Shown here: piece after piece, positions 21,431-34,198 of the stretch
How the letters are laid out: every line of letters begins with the position of its first letter
Position numbering within the stretch: the stretch's first letter is position 1
Origin: Lichina pygmaea
Lineage: Eukaryota > Ascomycota > Lichinomycetes > Lichinales > Lichinaceae
Direction: 5' to 3'
Assembly (NCBI GenBank): GCA_963422465.1
Contig: OY730169.1
Coordinates: 992,001 to 1,056,000, forward strand
DNA: 64,000 bases
The notes under the pieces: model-generated
Seen by the model: the letters and a program-made list of their open reading frames with translations, nothing else
The model's database searches: none
What the model was told of the DNA's origin: nothing
Made by a program: the position numbers and the translations under genes

Positions 21431-21767
21431 GGCTTAGCGATAGCCACGGCGGTTGTAGTAGAGCGTTTTGTATCACTTCGTGCTTGTAGATTGGCACCGC
21501 TATTGCGAGGGCAGCCCCGCGGTTTATTTCACGCAAAAGGGGACGACCGAGCTGCACCTATAATTACCGTACCGGTAAAGCTGACAGATTTCTTAGTCAT
21601 CGACTGATGTCACCTTCACTGTCCCCACACCAGTTGCCTCTCTGATCGGTGGGTGGCTGGCCATGCCATGCGCTCAGAATGTATCTTACTCGTACGCTCC
21701 GTACCTATGTATGAACGGCAAATGAGACTTCTCGAGGAGCTACCTTACATTCAGATCTGACCTCCCT
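21431..21767. promoter_or_regulatory. Divergent promoter region, DUS3 / MFS transporter
   Basis: 337 bp between the two divergent start codons. It includes TACCGTACCGGTA near 21566 and no clear TATA box. Confidence 0.5.
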
Positions 21768-23592
21768 ATGGATACCGATCGCTCGAAAATAATTTACGCC
21801 CGTCAGCTGCGCTGGGCGCCGTGGACATGCATCGTCATTTGTATTCTAAACAATCTTGGCCTACGACTCATTCAGGTGCCGCTGCTACGCATATTGGAGC
21901 TGGGTCTTTGCCGGCGGTACTACAGCATTCACGATCCATCAGCAATTGACTCCGATGGCAATGTGGATGAGCACCTCTGCAAGATCGATTCCGTACAACA
22001 GGGGGTAGCATATATTATAGGCTTACTAGGGACGATCACGATGGTCTGCGGTAGGGATATATTGCTTGGCACTCTTTGTTTCTGTTCGTCTCATTGATGC
22101 TAACGGAGGATAGAGCTCGTGGAGATAGTGCCCTTCGGTGTACTTTCTGACAAGTATGGCCGGAAGCTCTTTCTCTTCTTGCATGCCCTATCGACGACGA
22201 CATCTGCAGCCTGGATAATTGCGGTAGGTAGGTAATACGCTAGCTACTCAGAGAGTGTCTGCGGTGGCTGATTTTGTGATAGGCTACTTCCACCGCGTTC
22301 TGCCCGTCGAAAGCGTCCTCGCCCTGCCAGTCTTGACACTCATGACTGGTGGAAATGCTGTTGCAACGGTCAATACGCTCGCACTGGTTGGCGACTGTGT
22401 GCGAGACGAATATCAGAGGTGAAAAAGTTCTTTATTTCGGATGCAACCAGTGAGATGCTAAGTTGTGTTCTTAGGACAAGGATATTAGGATACCTTAATG
22501 CTACAGCTCAGTTTCATCTGCTTCTTGGACCGGTCATTGCATCGTCGACAATGTCCATAGGCTTGCTGGTCCCGATCTGGATATGCCTTGGGGTCTATTT
22601 GGCGTCCGGAGTAGTCGTCGTCTTTCTTCCGGATACAAGGAAACTGGTACCTGTTCGGCCAGTCGTTGCGGAAGTCAGACCGGGATCAACGGAACACGAT
22701 GCGCTTCTTCACCAAGAGCGCGAGAACACCGAGTCAGGAGAGACCGGCATCGCTAGCACTGGTGTTCTCCATGCCATTCGGCGAACGCTAGTTGTCGAGT
22801 CTCGGGACATGTGGAGGCTGTCCATGGCTAGCAGAAATGTCAGATGGTGCCTTGTAGTACTGCTTGTGTCAAGATTGGGACCGGTCAGCACAGATATCAT
22901 GGTCCAGTACATTTCAATCAGATATCATTGGACCTTTGCCCAGGTAATGGAGTCTAAGGAGGGTTTCTCTCAGAAGGCTGACGTCCAATGCAGTCCGGAT
23001 ACATGTTGTCTGTGAAAGCGGCCGTGTCACTGGCGAACTTCCTCGTCATCATCCCCTTTGGGCTCAAATATCTCACTGAGAATCGAGGAGTTTCCAAGCC
23101 TGGAGCCAATCTGATAGGAATGAGAGTCAGCGTTGTGTTTCTGGGGGTTGGCGCGCTTGCAATCTCGCTCTCGATCAAACTCTGGATATTTATACCTGGT
23201 GGGTTATCACCCAAAGCATCCACCGAGCCTCCTAAACTTACTCGCCATAGCAATGATGATCTTTGTCCTTGGGTTTGGGCTTGCTCTTTACATACAGTCT
23301 CTACTCATATCTCCGCAGTTCAGCAACGTTGACCATAAGCATCATGGGAGACTGTATAGCTTGGCTGGATTGGTCGAGGCGGTCGGCATGCTTATTGCAG
23401 TCCCCGCCTTAACAATGACCTGGGCAGCAGCCATCAAGATTGGTGGCATTGCATTGGGTTTGCCTTTCTTTATATGCGCGGTAAGTACTCATTGCACATT
23501 CAAGACTTATATTGGTGAATGTCATGGCATTGACAACTGTGCAGGTCAGCTACGTTGCTGTTGGCTTCGTGGTCTACAGCCTAAGAGTGTGA
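21768..23592 (+). CDS. Major facilitator superfamily transporter, seven exons
   Basis: A polytopic membrane transporter of unknown substrate. Exons 21768-22050, 22114-22227, 22283-22418, 22475-22943, 22994-23198, 23251-23480 and 23545-23592 keep frame and give 494 residues. The signature loop between helices 2 and 3 is GVLSDKYGRKLFLF, made by the exon 1/2 splice. Helices recur through FLVIIPFG, VSVVFLGVGALAIS and AMMIFVLGFGLALYIQ. A long charged central loop (about residues 240-280, with EVRPGSTEHDALLHQERENT) divides the two halves, as in the 12-helix MFS. The layout resembles the fungal MFS group seen near secondary-metabolite or nutrient genes, but no such cluster is present here. Every intron has a GT donor and an AG acceptor. 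Substrate cannot be read from sequence. Confidence 0.85.
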
Positions 23593-24143
23593 AAAGTCGA
23601 CATGCAGATGAGACCAGCACTGCACTCTGGTACACTCATTTCTACGACCTCCTTCAAAATCCGAGTATCGAAATCATTAGCTGGATCAAATAAGAAGGAA
23701 AGTGATTTGATGGAATAGCTCCTGAGTCTGATGTTGTTGCGTTTGTACGGTGTATACCTCGTACGTACGTAGTACCTTCGTACTCTAAGGAAGCACCTCC
23801 GTACCTCCTGTACTCATTGTGGTCTAGATTATGTAATACGGTACAGCATGCGCCACATGTACGTTCCGTACAAGGGCACGGTATTCACTAGCCTTGTTTG
23901 CGCCACAACCCTCAGCCCCACACTAACGTCATGTTGCGTACTGTACGGTTCCGACTTCCCTGCTCCATCGGCGGGACACACGACACATCTGGAAATCGAC
24001 GTAGCAGCGTACCATCAACCACCGTCGCCAAGTGTGTAACTAACTCCAAGTCCACAATTTCTCCTCATCTGCGAGCTAAGAGGCTGATCAATTTGAAGTC
24101 CAGACTAACTCGTGCGAGAAGTTGGAAGCGATAGACCGCCAAG
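23593..24143. other. Intergenic, MFS transporter / BAP31 homologue
   Basis: 550 bp with GTACGTACGTAGTACC-like palindromes near 23760-23775 and no gene recognised. The promoter of the BAP31 homologue should lie at its right end. Confidence 0.5.
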
Positions 24144-24976
24144 ATGACGCTCTACTACAGCTTGGTGCGCGTCTCGTCCTCGAACCTCTTCCTGCCGGGT
24201 ATGCCGCTTACAGTGACTGTTGTCTCTTCCATAGGTCTTTCTGATGCTCGTGTCGGAGATGGCCTTGTTCATGCTCCTGATCCTGCCTCTGCCCTTCACG
24301 TGGAGGAGGAAACTGTTCACTTTCATCTCCGAGAGTGCACTGGTGGCCAAGTTACAATATGGGATGAAGGTTCGATCTCTTGAGAAATTCGCGCTAATCG
24401 ATGCCATGCTAAGTATTGGATGTAGATCGTCTTCATCGCCGTCCTCATTCTCTTCATCGACAGCGTCAACCGAGTCTATCGTGTTCAGGCCGAAAGCTCT
24501 GCTTCTAGTGATGGCCAGGGCGGGTACGTAGTCTATTGGTTCATTCTGTCTGTCTTGAAAATCTACTGACTGGCAACGACGGCAGTCGCGTTGTCGTCAC
24601 CGGTGGCGAGCGCATGGAGACGCAAGCCCGCAAGTTCTACGCTCAACGGAACATGTATCTGTGCGGATTCACGCTGTTCCTCTCGCTGATCCTCAACCGG
24701 ACATACATTATGATCCTCGACGTTCTCCGTCTCGAGGAGAGAGTCAAGCGATACGAAGGTGACCCGAAAGCCATGGGTGGCAAAGACTCGGCTCAGCTCG
24801 CCAACGCCGGTGGGGCAGGCGAAGTAGCCGAGCTACGGAGAGAGCTCGAACAGAAAGACCGTGACATTGAGACGCTGCGCAAACAGAGCAGCGGCTTGCA
24901 TCGCGAGTACAACAATCTCAGCGATGAGTACGCCGCTATCAAGGGCCAGGACGGCATGCCACGGAAGGACGTCTAA
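24144..24976 (+). CDS. YET3: BAP31/YET3-like endoplasmic reticulum membrane protein, four exons
   Basis: The family (human BAP31, yeast Yet1/Yet3) spans the ER membrane three times and is implicated in ER export and quality control of membrane proteins. Exons 24144-24164, 24235-24369, 24426-24523 and 24586-24976 give 214 residues. Exon 1 is tiny (MTLYYSL); the join yields MTLYYSLVFLMLVSEMALF. Further family marks are PLPFTWRRKLFTFIS, ALVAKLQYGMK, ILFIDSVNRVYRVQ, QARKFYAQRNMYLCGFTLF and SLILNRTYIMILDVLRLEE. A predicted coiled coil (ELRRELEQKDRDIETLRKQS) ends the protein. The extreme C-terminus is GMPRKDV, without a canonical KKxx retrieval signal. The fungal family is often single-copy, so the yeast paralogue name is only indicative. 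Confidence 0.92.
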
Positions 24977-25578
24977 GTCGGGATGGCCGCCGTGAAGGGC
25001 CCATCGTTGACAGCTCGAGAGAATTCTTGGACGAGGGACGCATCGGCGCGAGCGTCTAGTACAAGTCAGATCTTTTGGAGGCTGATCAGCGAGCAAGTCC
25101 GTCATCGTCACGGGGCGAATTCTCTACCCTCAGCTATGGAATCTCCAGTCAGATGGAATTCAAACGCAACCACACACATGTAGCCAAGTGGACATCTTCC
25201 CACGCGACGTTCTTCAGCGGGAGCACTTTATCCAGATGTTTTAGTCCCATGCAAGAGCACAAGCACGGGGGAGACAATGTACATACGTAGTCTACATATG
25301 TGCATATGCATGCAGACATGATTTGTTCCTAAAAGGAATGAAATCTCACCCCCCTCTGCCCTTCTCTTGCCTACTCCACCCCACTCATATTCTTATCGAT
25401 GGGAGCAACTTATCCCGTACAAAGCTCGGACGGAATCCAAGAATCTGCGGACGTACAGGAGCGGATGAGAAGACTTCTTTAGTCTCTTCTCACTACCACG
25501 GTCCTGATCACCCCACCGTGATCTATACTACTCTACGTTACTCTGCTCTACCAATTGGTAAACCAAGGCAGAGAGGGG

Positions 25579-25621
<43 letters not shown>

Positions 25622-26864
25622 TTCTGTGACTAAGATTCTCTTGATAGTGCCAGCCACTCTACCGTGCTGTACTGTAAGAACCAGCACGCCCCCGAGATTC
25701 TTGCATCCTGAGCTTGTGCCATGTATCACTGGGGTGCAAGCGTCCTCTTTGGTTCCTTGCCGGTCGGTTGGTCGAGCTCGGCTCTTTCTTTTTCCCATGT
25801 CGTACCGGTACCGTATGGTGTGGGGCGTACCATTTTGGGTTACATAATCTTCCTGTTTTGAGGTTCTTGGTCTTTTGGTGGGGTTGTCTCGTAGTCTTGT
25901 AATCTCACAACCTGCTAGTATCTTCGCTCGTACTTATAATCCTCGTGGGTCCTCTGTATCTTTTGTATCACCATGTTGCTTTCCCATCTCTGTATCCCTC
26001 GGTCTCATCCGCCACCTTCTCTCAGAGGATCTCGTCTCCCCGGAACCGGTCGCCAAGCTACCATGGCATGCTAGAGCTACAGTTCGCGAAAGCAGTGCTC
26101 TGGTATTTCACAGTGCGTCCTCATAGAAAAGGGAGACCTGCCTGAGATAGGTGGACAGATGCTCCCAAGTGAGTTCATGCAGAGCATTCAGGATAGGAGT
26201 AAAGTGTCTTAGAATCGCGGAAGTTGTTTGTTGCGTTGTTACCTGATGGAGGAGAAAGAGAGAGACAGACGTCGAGAAGAGATTGTCGATATGAAACTCG
26301 TGATCGTAATTTTGTTCATGACAGCCCCAAACTCTAAAGAGAGAGTGACAAGAGGGATACTCTCTGAGTATTGGTGTGCTTGATTGGATTAGACAAAGCG
26401 GGGCAGCCTCGTTCCTTTCGAGGATTGGAGGGGCAAGGGGGGGGAGGGGTGGATGGACCCGAACTGTGTGTCTTGATGGCGTCCGCTCGAGAGTTTGACT
26501 ATCTGGACCCTCTCGGCCCGCCTGCCAAGAGCAACTCGCATTCGAAGAATCAAGAACCCAAAAATCAACAACAGTATAACGAGAACAGAGTCCAAGGAGA
26601 ACGAGAACCAATAGAAGAGAACGAGATGAGGCGATCTCGAGATTCAGCGTCACTTCTTGCCCCAGGATGAGTATCCTGACTCGTTCAGCAGTCTACTCGG
26701 GGAAAACTGCTGCCGTCGAGATCGAAGCCGTGAGCTTCTAACTGCTCACCAAGTGGAGCTTGAACCTGTGTGATGGTCTACAGTACTTAGCCGTTAGTCT
26801 AGTGGGTTTTATGCAACTCCCCTGCTGTCGTGCCCGGAAGGAGAGGCGGGCGGTGAGGGACATA
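24977..26864. other. Intergenic with (GA)n; no gene recognised
   Basis: 1.9 kb. It contains a (GA)n microsatellite (25572-25619). A minus-strand open stretch, 26108-26653, ends TWEHLSTYLRQVSLFYEDAL, which I cannot assign and which has no good start. Confidence 0.45.
25572..25619. repeat. (GA)n microsatellite
   Basis: About 48 bp of GA repeat with three early interruptions. Confidence 0.95.
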
Positions 26865-29800
26865 CTATATCACCGAGTGACCATCTTGGTATTTCTTGAG
26901 CACGACACCCTGTTCTCTGATACGCCGCACTTCTTCCTCATCCACTGAGCCTGTCTTGTTCGAGACCTTGTCTGCTGAGCCCGTTTCGCCGGAAACATCT
27001 TCCGCTGAGCCCGTCTCGCTCAAAATCTCGTCCCATATTCTGTCCTCTGAGTCTTTCTCGCTCAATTTCTTGTTTACGCAGGTTCGCCAGTCTCCAGCCA
27101 GAAATTGCAGGATAGGCTGACCCGGCTCCATATACTTTGTCTCGAACTTGTCACCTAGGTTTTCCAGTTGTTCAATCAGAGGCCGCTCTTCATCTTGAAT
27201 CTCAATATCTCGTCTTCAGGAAGTTCTTCAAAGTATCCTTCGAAGTCGGTCTCGAACTGACGGCGGCATGTATGAGTGAGGCCTATCCACGAGAAGATCA
27301 TGAACCGGATTGCTTTGATAGGAAGCCACTCCCAAGCTTGCTGCTCTGGTTCTACGGCTTCCGTCAACAGTCCACAGACGATCTCGAGCCATCGCGGTGG
27401 TCGAACCCAAGCGCGATGGCCCTCGATGACGCGAAAGAGAATGACGGCAGGACTGCAGCCATTCTCCGAGCAGTCACACGTGCAATCGTCCAGCATATGC
27501 CGCGCCCAACATCCAGGGAAGAAGCTCCGAAAAGTAGCATCCTTCCCTGCTAAGTGTAGAGACGAACCCCTGAGAGACGCTGTACTGGCTAGAAAGATGA
27601 AATGCTACACTGACGCACGTCCCAAGAGCTGCAGCAGCAAATTGGGCGACCGTGAACTTGGAGTCTTCTTGGGAGGGCTGTACAAGTCTGCACCTTTGCG
27701 CGCCAGCCAATGCACAATCCCCAAATCCCCGTCATGCCGCCTCCCAAAGGATTATAAGTGTGATGCTAACGGTGAACGGCCTCGCCAATCAAGACCATTG
27801 ATATCAAGGAAGCCGGCGTCGAATAGTATATCTGCAAATTCTGGCTTGAGGTAGAATGTACGAGTATGATAGACCGCTCCCTCCCAATCCAATGAATGCA
27901 CTGGCTTCGGGATATGAGTTCCGTCATTGACCAGTGTCGAAAACGTTCTGGACTTACGCGTCAAGAACTCGGTCTCTGGGAACGCGGAGCTGCCGGACAA
28001 CATCCTCAGGTAGCAAGTGCAGCGCCAGATGCCGCATCCCGTTCCGCCTGTCGACCAAAGCGTGGAAGATCTTTTGAAAGGTGGTGGGTACCAGATGAAA
28101 CATCTCAAAGGTACCGGTAAGCACAACCTTGGAGTCGGAGTTGAGAAGAAGCTGGACGCTGTCGCCGCAGTTGAGCTCGCAAGCGTAATGGAGCGGGTCA
28201 TTGTCATTTTGATCCAGCTTGTTTACTATGTTGGAAGCACCAGATTCGAGTAGCATAGACATTCCGCTTGGCCAGCCGCATGCGAGGTGAAGTGGAGTGT
28301 GGGCAAGAATACTCTGTTCGTCAATTGCATCAGCATTCAGGGAAAGCTCCCGAAGAACATCGCTTTGTGACCTGCGCACAACGGCGCGGGAAAGAGGTCC
28401 ACATTCGAGACCTAGCGAAGGTAAGCCGTATGTCTTGACGAATGAGATCCAGGTAAGTCACCATACAATAGCCTATCAACATTTCTCATGTATTGTAGCA
28501 GAAGCATGTGATGGCTGCTAAACCAACTAGGGTTAATCAAGGGTTCGCTATCCAGTGTGATGCTCAACAACTTGGAGATCAGATTTGCGACAGGCTCAAG
28601 GCAATCTAGTCCGTGATAGAAGCTGCCTGCTAGATTTGCCAGAGGAGTTATATCACTAAGAGCCATGGATAGTTAAATGCTGGATTCCTGGGATGACGCT
28701 AACTCCTTGATATAGCCATCAGTCGCTAGTGCTAGATCTCTACTCACTGCCGACCAAATCTTGCGACATTGTTCAATGGCACTCCGAATTCGACAAGCCC
28801 CATGAGAAGTTTCAGGTAAGCTTCAAGTACTTCGGACCTGTGCTTCAGTCAATTTGGCGTCACCTTAGTGGGTTCCTAGAGCCAGCATCAGTCTTGATTT
28901 GATGACATGAGGGATATCAGAAGAGCCTTAGCAGCTCGCCCAATGCTATAGCCGGACGCTGATGCATGTCCTCTGGAGCTAAATCACGCCATGAACCTCC
29001 CGAGAGATGAGTTGGAACGCAGGAGAACCAGAGCGCACAATCTTACGAAAGTTGAGCCTGGGGCTAATGGAGAAACTGCCGGCGCCACGTGTTAGCGATG
29101 CGGTGGCCTGGATTGTACTGCGAAGAAAGACATTGCAGAAGCTCAAGCTCAGCTGGAGAACATCTGTCCTTGTTGCGACTGCGAATAGGGGGCAATCTGA
29201 AATGTGAGACGACATCGTTGCCCAGAACGCAGATATGTTTCTCGAGATGGGCCGCTGGCTTCTTGGGGGTCTTGTAAGGGTGCAGGTGCATAAGGCTGGT
29301 GCCCGATGTAGCTTCGAAGGAGAGCCGACAGGCCTTAATGGCACGTGAGATGGCTGGTTTGGTTGGTCCTGAATTACCCCTTGCTGCCACGCCTCATCAC
29401 AGATCTCTTTGCAGAGGCTGGGTCTTTGAATCATGTCCAGCTGCAGCGCTGTCCCCTTTTGATCCTGGGATCTGGTAAGTCATAGCTTGACAGCATGGGG
29501 GATTTGCATGAACCAAGTTCTCGATGGGCGACGTAAAGATTCGCGTGGCGCTATTACCATTGTTCAGTTCGAAACATGGCTGTCTGTTCCAGATGTTCTC
29601 CGCAACATTGTTCCCATTCCTGCATGTATCTGAACCAAGGCTTCTCTGATCGCGGGTATGTGACTCGCTGAGAATTCACATGAGCTGCGCACGGCAGACA
29701 TCTGTTCATCCCAAGTGCAGCTTACGTCTCTAACAGTCTGAATCAGTTGATCTGGAAGATCCAGGAGCCACCTTGAAAGCAAAGAAAAACGGCTACGAAC

Positions 29801-30250
29801 AGCTGGAGAACCGAAAGCGCAAGTGTCAAGTTCTCCCCAAACTCACCAATCGTTGGCTTGAGATGCTCCAATGTATCCTTTTTGAATGGGAACAGCAGAT
29901 GTTTTGTCTGTACTCGGATCCTCTCAACAGGATTGCCTGGTTTTGGAGTTTGATGGCATTTTTCCAGCGTCTCTCGCAGCTTGGCCATGGCGTTGCTGCA
30001 AGAGAGCAGAGAGCCCTCAATCTGTGACACAGCAGCACCATGCTCGGACTCCGACGGTTGATTCAGGGGGCCCTCGCAAGATTTCAAGGATATTGGCAAG
30101 CTTTTCGATCCTGCTGATGACATCTTGCATGTCTCCATCCTGGGACAACCATGAGTGGTGGTAAGAAACAAGCCCGTTACGGAGGAGTAGCCGGAGAGAG
30201 ATGATCCCAACGTCACTCCCTGTTACTGGCAGAGAGTCGGGCCATGACCG
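26865..30250 (-). pseudogene. Fungal helical N-terminal domain / ankyrin protein, decayed
   Basis: The pieces lie in family order on the minus strand. At about 30230-29750 is a helical N-terminal domain of the kind fused to fungal ankyrin and STAND proteins (SDVGIISLRLLLRNGLVSYH, DVISRIEKLANILEILR, GFGENLTLALSVLQL-like with GEFGENLTLALSVLQL). Ankyrin repeats follow at 28380-27954 (AHTPLHLACGWPSGMSMLLE, NDNDPLHYACELNCGDSVQL). Then come FLDINGLDWRGRSPLAS and the C-terminal cysteine block LDDCTCDCSENGCSPAVILF with IFSWIGLTHTC. The frame changes between the first helices and the GPLNQPSESEHG segment. It also shifts within a few bases after EELPEDE near 27195, too short a distance for an intron. 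Other boundaries could be introns. I therefore call it a pseudogene; sequencing errors in a live gene remain possible. The C-terminal part carries a 30-bp repeat encoding ETGSAEDVSG-like units. Confidence 0.6.
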
Positions 30251-31750
30251 TACACTACATCCTTGATGTGAACGCAGAAGGAGTGATTCAGCCTCTTCAC
30301 GGGGAGCCCAGGGCTTTTCATACCAGTGGGGAAGCCGAGTCAGCTCCGCGGCACGCAAGGCCGAGCAACAAGGCATGCGTTAACATGTCAGCAAGCCATC
30401 TGGCATGCCCACCATCTCTGCAAGCAGATTTTGTCAGAGGTTCCAACCACGTATATATTCTGGGACCCAGCAGCTCCATTCCGTGCAGATTGACCACGCG
30501 ACAATCGGGCTAGAGAACCGATCTTCTGAATGTCCCTCGCGCAACGCTCAAACTGCCGCCGATATGAATATCATATCGGCAATCGTGTCACTTGGAATGT
30601 GTGTCGGGCCTTGCGAGTATATCTCCCTCAGCTCTGTTGGTGTACTTCCGTACGGAGGTACACCAGCTGATGTATCGTACCACTAGGAGGTATGTCTCCT
30701 GGCAGAGACACTCCTCCGACCTGGATTTCCACGTGACTGTCCTCATCAGGCCACGCACGCAGACTTTTCTGTAGTATCTGGCTGATCTGGCAGGATCTGT
30801 TGTAAAAAGCACATCTTTCCAAAAGTCCTCTTGTTTCCATGTCACAATTCTCAGCTGCATCACTGGTTTGATGTGGTACAAAGGTCCGTATGTACGTATG
30901 GGTACATACGTACCTAGAAGCCATCTAAACTTACGAGTGCTGTCGCTTTCGCAAGTCGCACGACGAGCACTTCCGCAAGCTGGCTTGACATATGATACGA
31001 GTGAGTGCTAGAAAATCAAAGATGATGATGTAATCCAACTCACGCTACCCTTATTGGCTTCGTGACTATTGCTTTAATCTCCTAGGCTCGACCGGCCTCG
31101 TCTGGGACGACATATACGTCAGTAATTACCTAATTTGGAGCATCGTCTTGACATGACCTCCTTCAAGACGAACGTCGAACAGCAGATCCTACATGCTAGC
31201 ATCGGCTTCAGCAAGTACTACATACGTGCTCGTACGTACGGACGGTACGCACCGCAGTCGTCGTTGCAGATCTAGAGAGTCGTGGGGATTACTCTCTCGA
31301 ACAAGACCGATCCTGCACCTATATCATGTGCTGGTCCTCGACGGTAGCCATCCTGAAACACATGTCACGTGATACGACGTTTCCGGCGGCTCGGACGTCC
31401 CTTGCCAGCTGCCAGTCCACGACTAACAACATGCCAGTAGTACATCCGGTGAGTGTTGCAATATTCCTTGTACGAGCCCTGTAACTACACGAGTCCGCGC
31501 CAGAGATGTGGGACAATTATCGCTCAAAGCCGTACAACCTTGTACCCCCATAAGTACGTATGTACATACGACGACAGGATAGTCGGCTCTGGTCCAGCAT
31601 AGCCCTGGTAGTACCTACGTACTACCCGCCGTCGCTGCAGTGCTGTAGCTACAGTACATACAGCGAGAACGAGCATCTGCGGGCAGTGGTGGTGGTGGTG
31701 GTGGTGGTGGTAGTGGTCTCGGCCGCAGGTGCACATCCTCGTGCGGACGG

Positions 31751-31798
31751 TACGTACCGTATATACGTACCGTATATACGTACCGTATATACGTACCG
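31751..31798. repeat. Tandem repeat, 13-bp unit TACGTACCGTATA, 3.7 copies
   Basis: Three perfect units and a partial fourth. Each unit contains the TACGTA palindrome found across the intergenic DNA of this window. Confidence 0.95.
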
Positions 31799-32024
31799 TT
31801 GGCAGGAAAAGCCGATGTTGACGAGCGTCGACGGCTCATGCAAGTCAGAATTGAGATTGAACGGCCGCTTCGCCCGATCGTCCCAAGGGCTGCCGTCGCC
31901 GCCTCGGCTGCCTCGTCGAAAGTGAAAAGGTCTGATGCTGTACTCCGTACATACGTACGTACTCATACGTATTGGATCTTGATATCTTGTCCGGCCAGAC
32001 CAGCTGTGACCGTACGTCAAAATC

Positions 32025-32050
32025 GAACTCGAACTCGAACTCGAACTCGA
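32025..32050. repeat. Hexamer repeat GAACTC, about four copies
   Basis: Perfect GAACTC units, ending CTCGA. Confidence 0.9.
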
Positions 32051-33201
32051 GATCCCGAGCCTTTCTTTCACGTTCTTTACGCCATTCTGGAGCTGGTCCA
32101 CGGACCCGAATATACGCGGCTTAGCCTTTTTCAGCGGCTGCAACCCCCCGTGAGCGACCGTCGTGCGGCTCGTCCGGCACAGGTGCTCGAGAACAATTCA
32201 TCACCGCCACGATGCGAGCCTGATCGACTTTTCTCCATCCACCGTGTGCGCGCATCCTGTGCTGCGCTGCAGTGCCCGTGAGGTGGGTTCGCTCTGGCTC
32301 TGATTCGGTCTCGTGTGGCACGTGGAGCGTGGTGGAAGGGCCAGCCGGTGTCCCGTTCGGTGCATGTTGTTGTTGTTCCGAGATACCTAGCCGTTGGCTC
32401 GTGATTGACTGCTTGGTGCGGACTCGCTGGCTGACGGGAAAGAGGAGAGGAGAAGAGAGCAGCGAGACGGACCTTCGGGCCTGCCTAGAGAGGCAAGACA
32501 ACGACGACGAAGCAGATATTGCGACCGACGGCGTCGGCGGCGGCTGCCTGAATTGGCCCTCGCAGCTTGGTGCGGTCAAGGTCGACGACGGCCGTCTCGA
32601 ATCATACGTGCTTGTGAAGTGCCGTCGTGGTCAAGGGCGCCCCGGACTGCGAATATACCCAGGTCAGGGCTCCGCGAGATTACCCAGACGACACGATCGA
32701 CCTCTGTGCGTCCGACATATTGCCGGCTACTTCACTCGGGCTCCTTGCTGTCTCCGACAACACCCTGATCTTCACTGTCCAACATCAAGCTTGTCGACCA
32801 TGGAATCCTCATAAAGCTACGAGCATTGGCCGCCCGATCGAGCCGTACAGGAACGTGTTCGAGCAGGGCCGTGAGACTCTTCCGGCACTGCGAACCCAGC
32901 AGTCCTCGACCTGCTTGCTGTTGCTGTGACCTCGCGCTTCATCTTCGCCGTCACGCTCTTCGAGGCCCGCACGTCCTGACCTTCATCGATCGGGGAACCG
33001 AGCCGTTTGGAAAACGGCTTGGCCCCTACGTCTACCTTGCTCACCTCCGTCTCTGTCTCGACCGATTGGCCGAGCGCCAGTCGGCCATCGGCCGGCCCAT
33101 CTCGCCCAAGGCTGTGGGTGAAAGCAGTTCCGCAACGCCTGCACCATCGCTTGCCGGCATATGCTCTGGAGCTGGCTAAGACAGCCGTCATCAGGTAGAC
33201 C

Positions 33202-33578
33202 ATGTCGGCCGCCGCAGCGCAGGCGGCCCCCGCCGCCGCGTCCAGCCTTGACCCCATGTCCCTTCCATCCTCTTCGGCCTCTAACGGGCAGTACCCGTCC
33301 TCGCCACAACCGCCATCGCGGGACGCCTACTACGGCTCACCCACGTCGCGCACTTCGCCGGCCGCAAGCTCGCCACGACCTTCGCCGGGACGGTCGAATG
33401 TGGCACCGGCGCGTGCTGTCCGGTACGAGTCGAGCCAGAGGGACCACTCGGCCTCGAGCCCTGCACGTTCCAGCTCGACGACGCCTCGTCAACGGCAAGC
33501 CTCGACCGCGTCGACACACGATCCGTTCGTCTCGTCCCGCTTGACCTCGGCGACGGCACGATCACGCCAGGGCAACGC

Positions 33579-33614
<36 letters not shown>

Positions 33615-34157
33615 CTCTGGCCCGCCCATCCCGCCTCCGCCGCGAACGTCGTCGAGCCAACCGAATCAACATCCACCGGGCTCGTCTTCGGATGCGCCCC
33701 AGTACCTCGCGACGTCGACCGCCAACCAGAGAGCGAACAGCTCCCACCGACCGGCTTCGTCGCGGGCGTCCGCAGGAGCTGACGGGCGCGGACGGAAACG
33801 GGGTCCCGCTGGATCGCCAGAACGACAACACGACGACAGCGCCTCTCGGTCGAGGCCTCAGGGTCGGCCGTCGCCCCGTGACAGCCCGGTCGACACCTCA
33901 CCGGGAGCGCAGGCCGGCGGGGGTCCTTCGAGCGCCGTCCGCGTGCAATCGGACGAGATTGTCAGTCCGTCGAACGCAGCCCTTGAGGCGAGCAGCGCCG
34001 ACGGCGTGAAGGTTATCGGTCGGGTCGTCATCGACGATCCCGCCGCAGACTATGATCGGGAGCGAGCACGGCTGGCCGAAGCGCACCCTTCAACGACCGG
34101 CACGGGGCTCGCTCCGGTCACGGGACTAGGCCTCGTCGGCAGCGAGGGTGTCGAGGA

Positions 34158-34198
<41 letters not shown>

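Larger units (their letters stand above)
30251..33201. other. Intergenic upstream of the KIN4-type kinase
   Basis: About 2.95 kb without a recognised gene. Repeats include a 13-bp tandem array (31751-31798), a (GGT)n stretch (about 31686-31712) and a GAACTC hexamer array (32025-32050), plus many GTACGTA palindromes near 30890-31240. The right part probably contains a long kinase 5' leader. Confidence 0.5.

Noticed and set aside
21768-23592. MFS transporter as part of a secondary-metabolite cluster
   Set aside because: Neighbours are DUS3 and a BAP31 homologue; no synthase or tailoring enzyme nearby.
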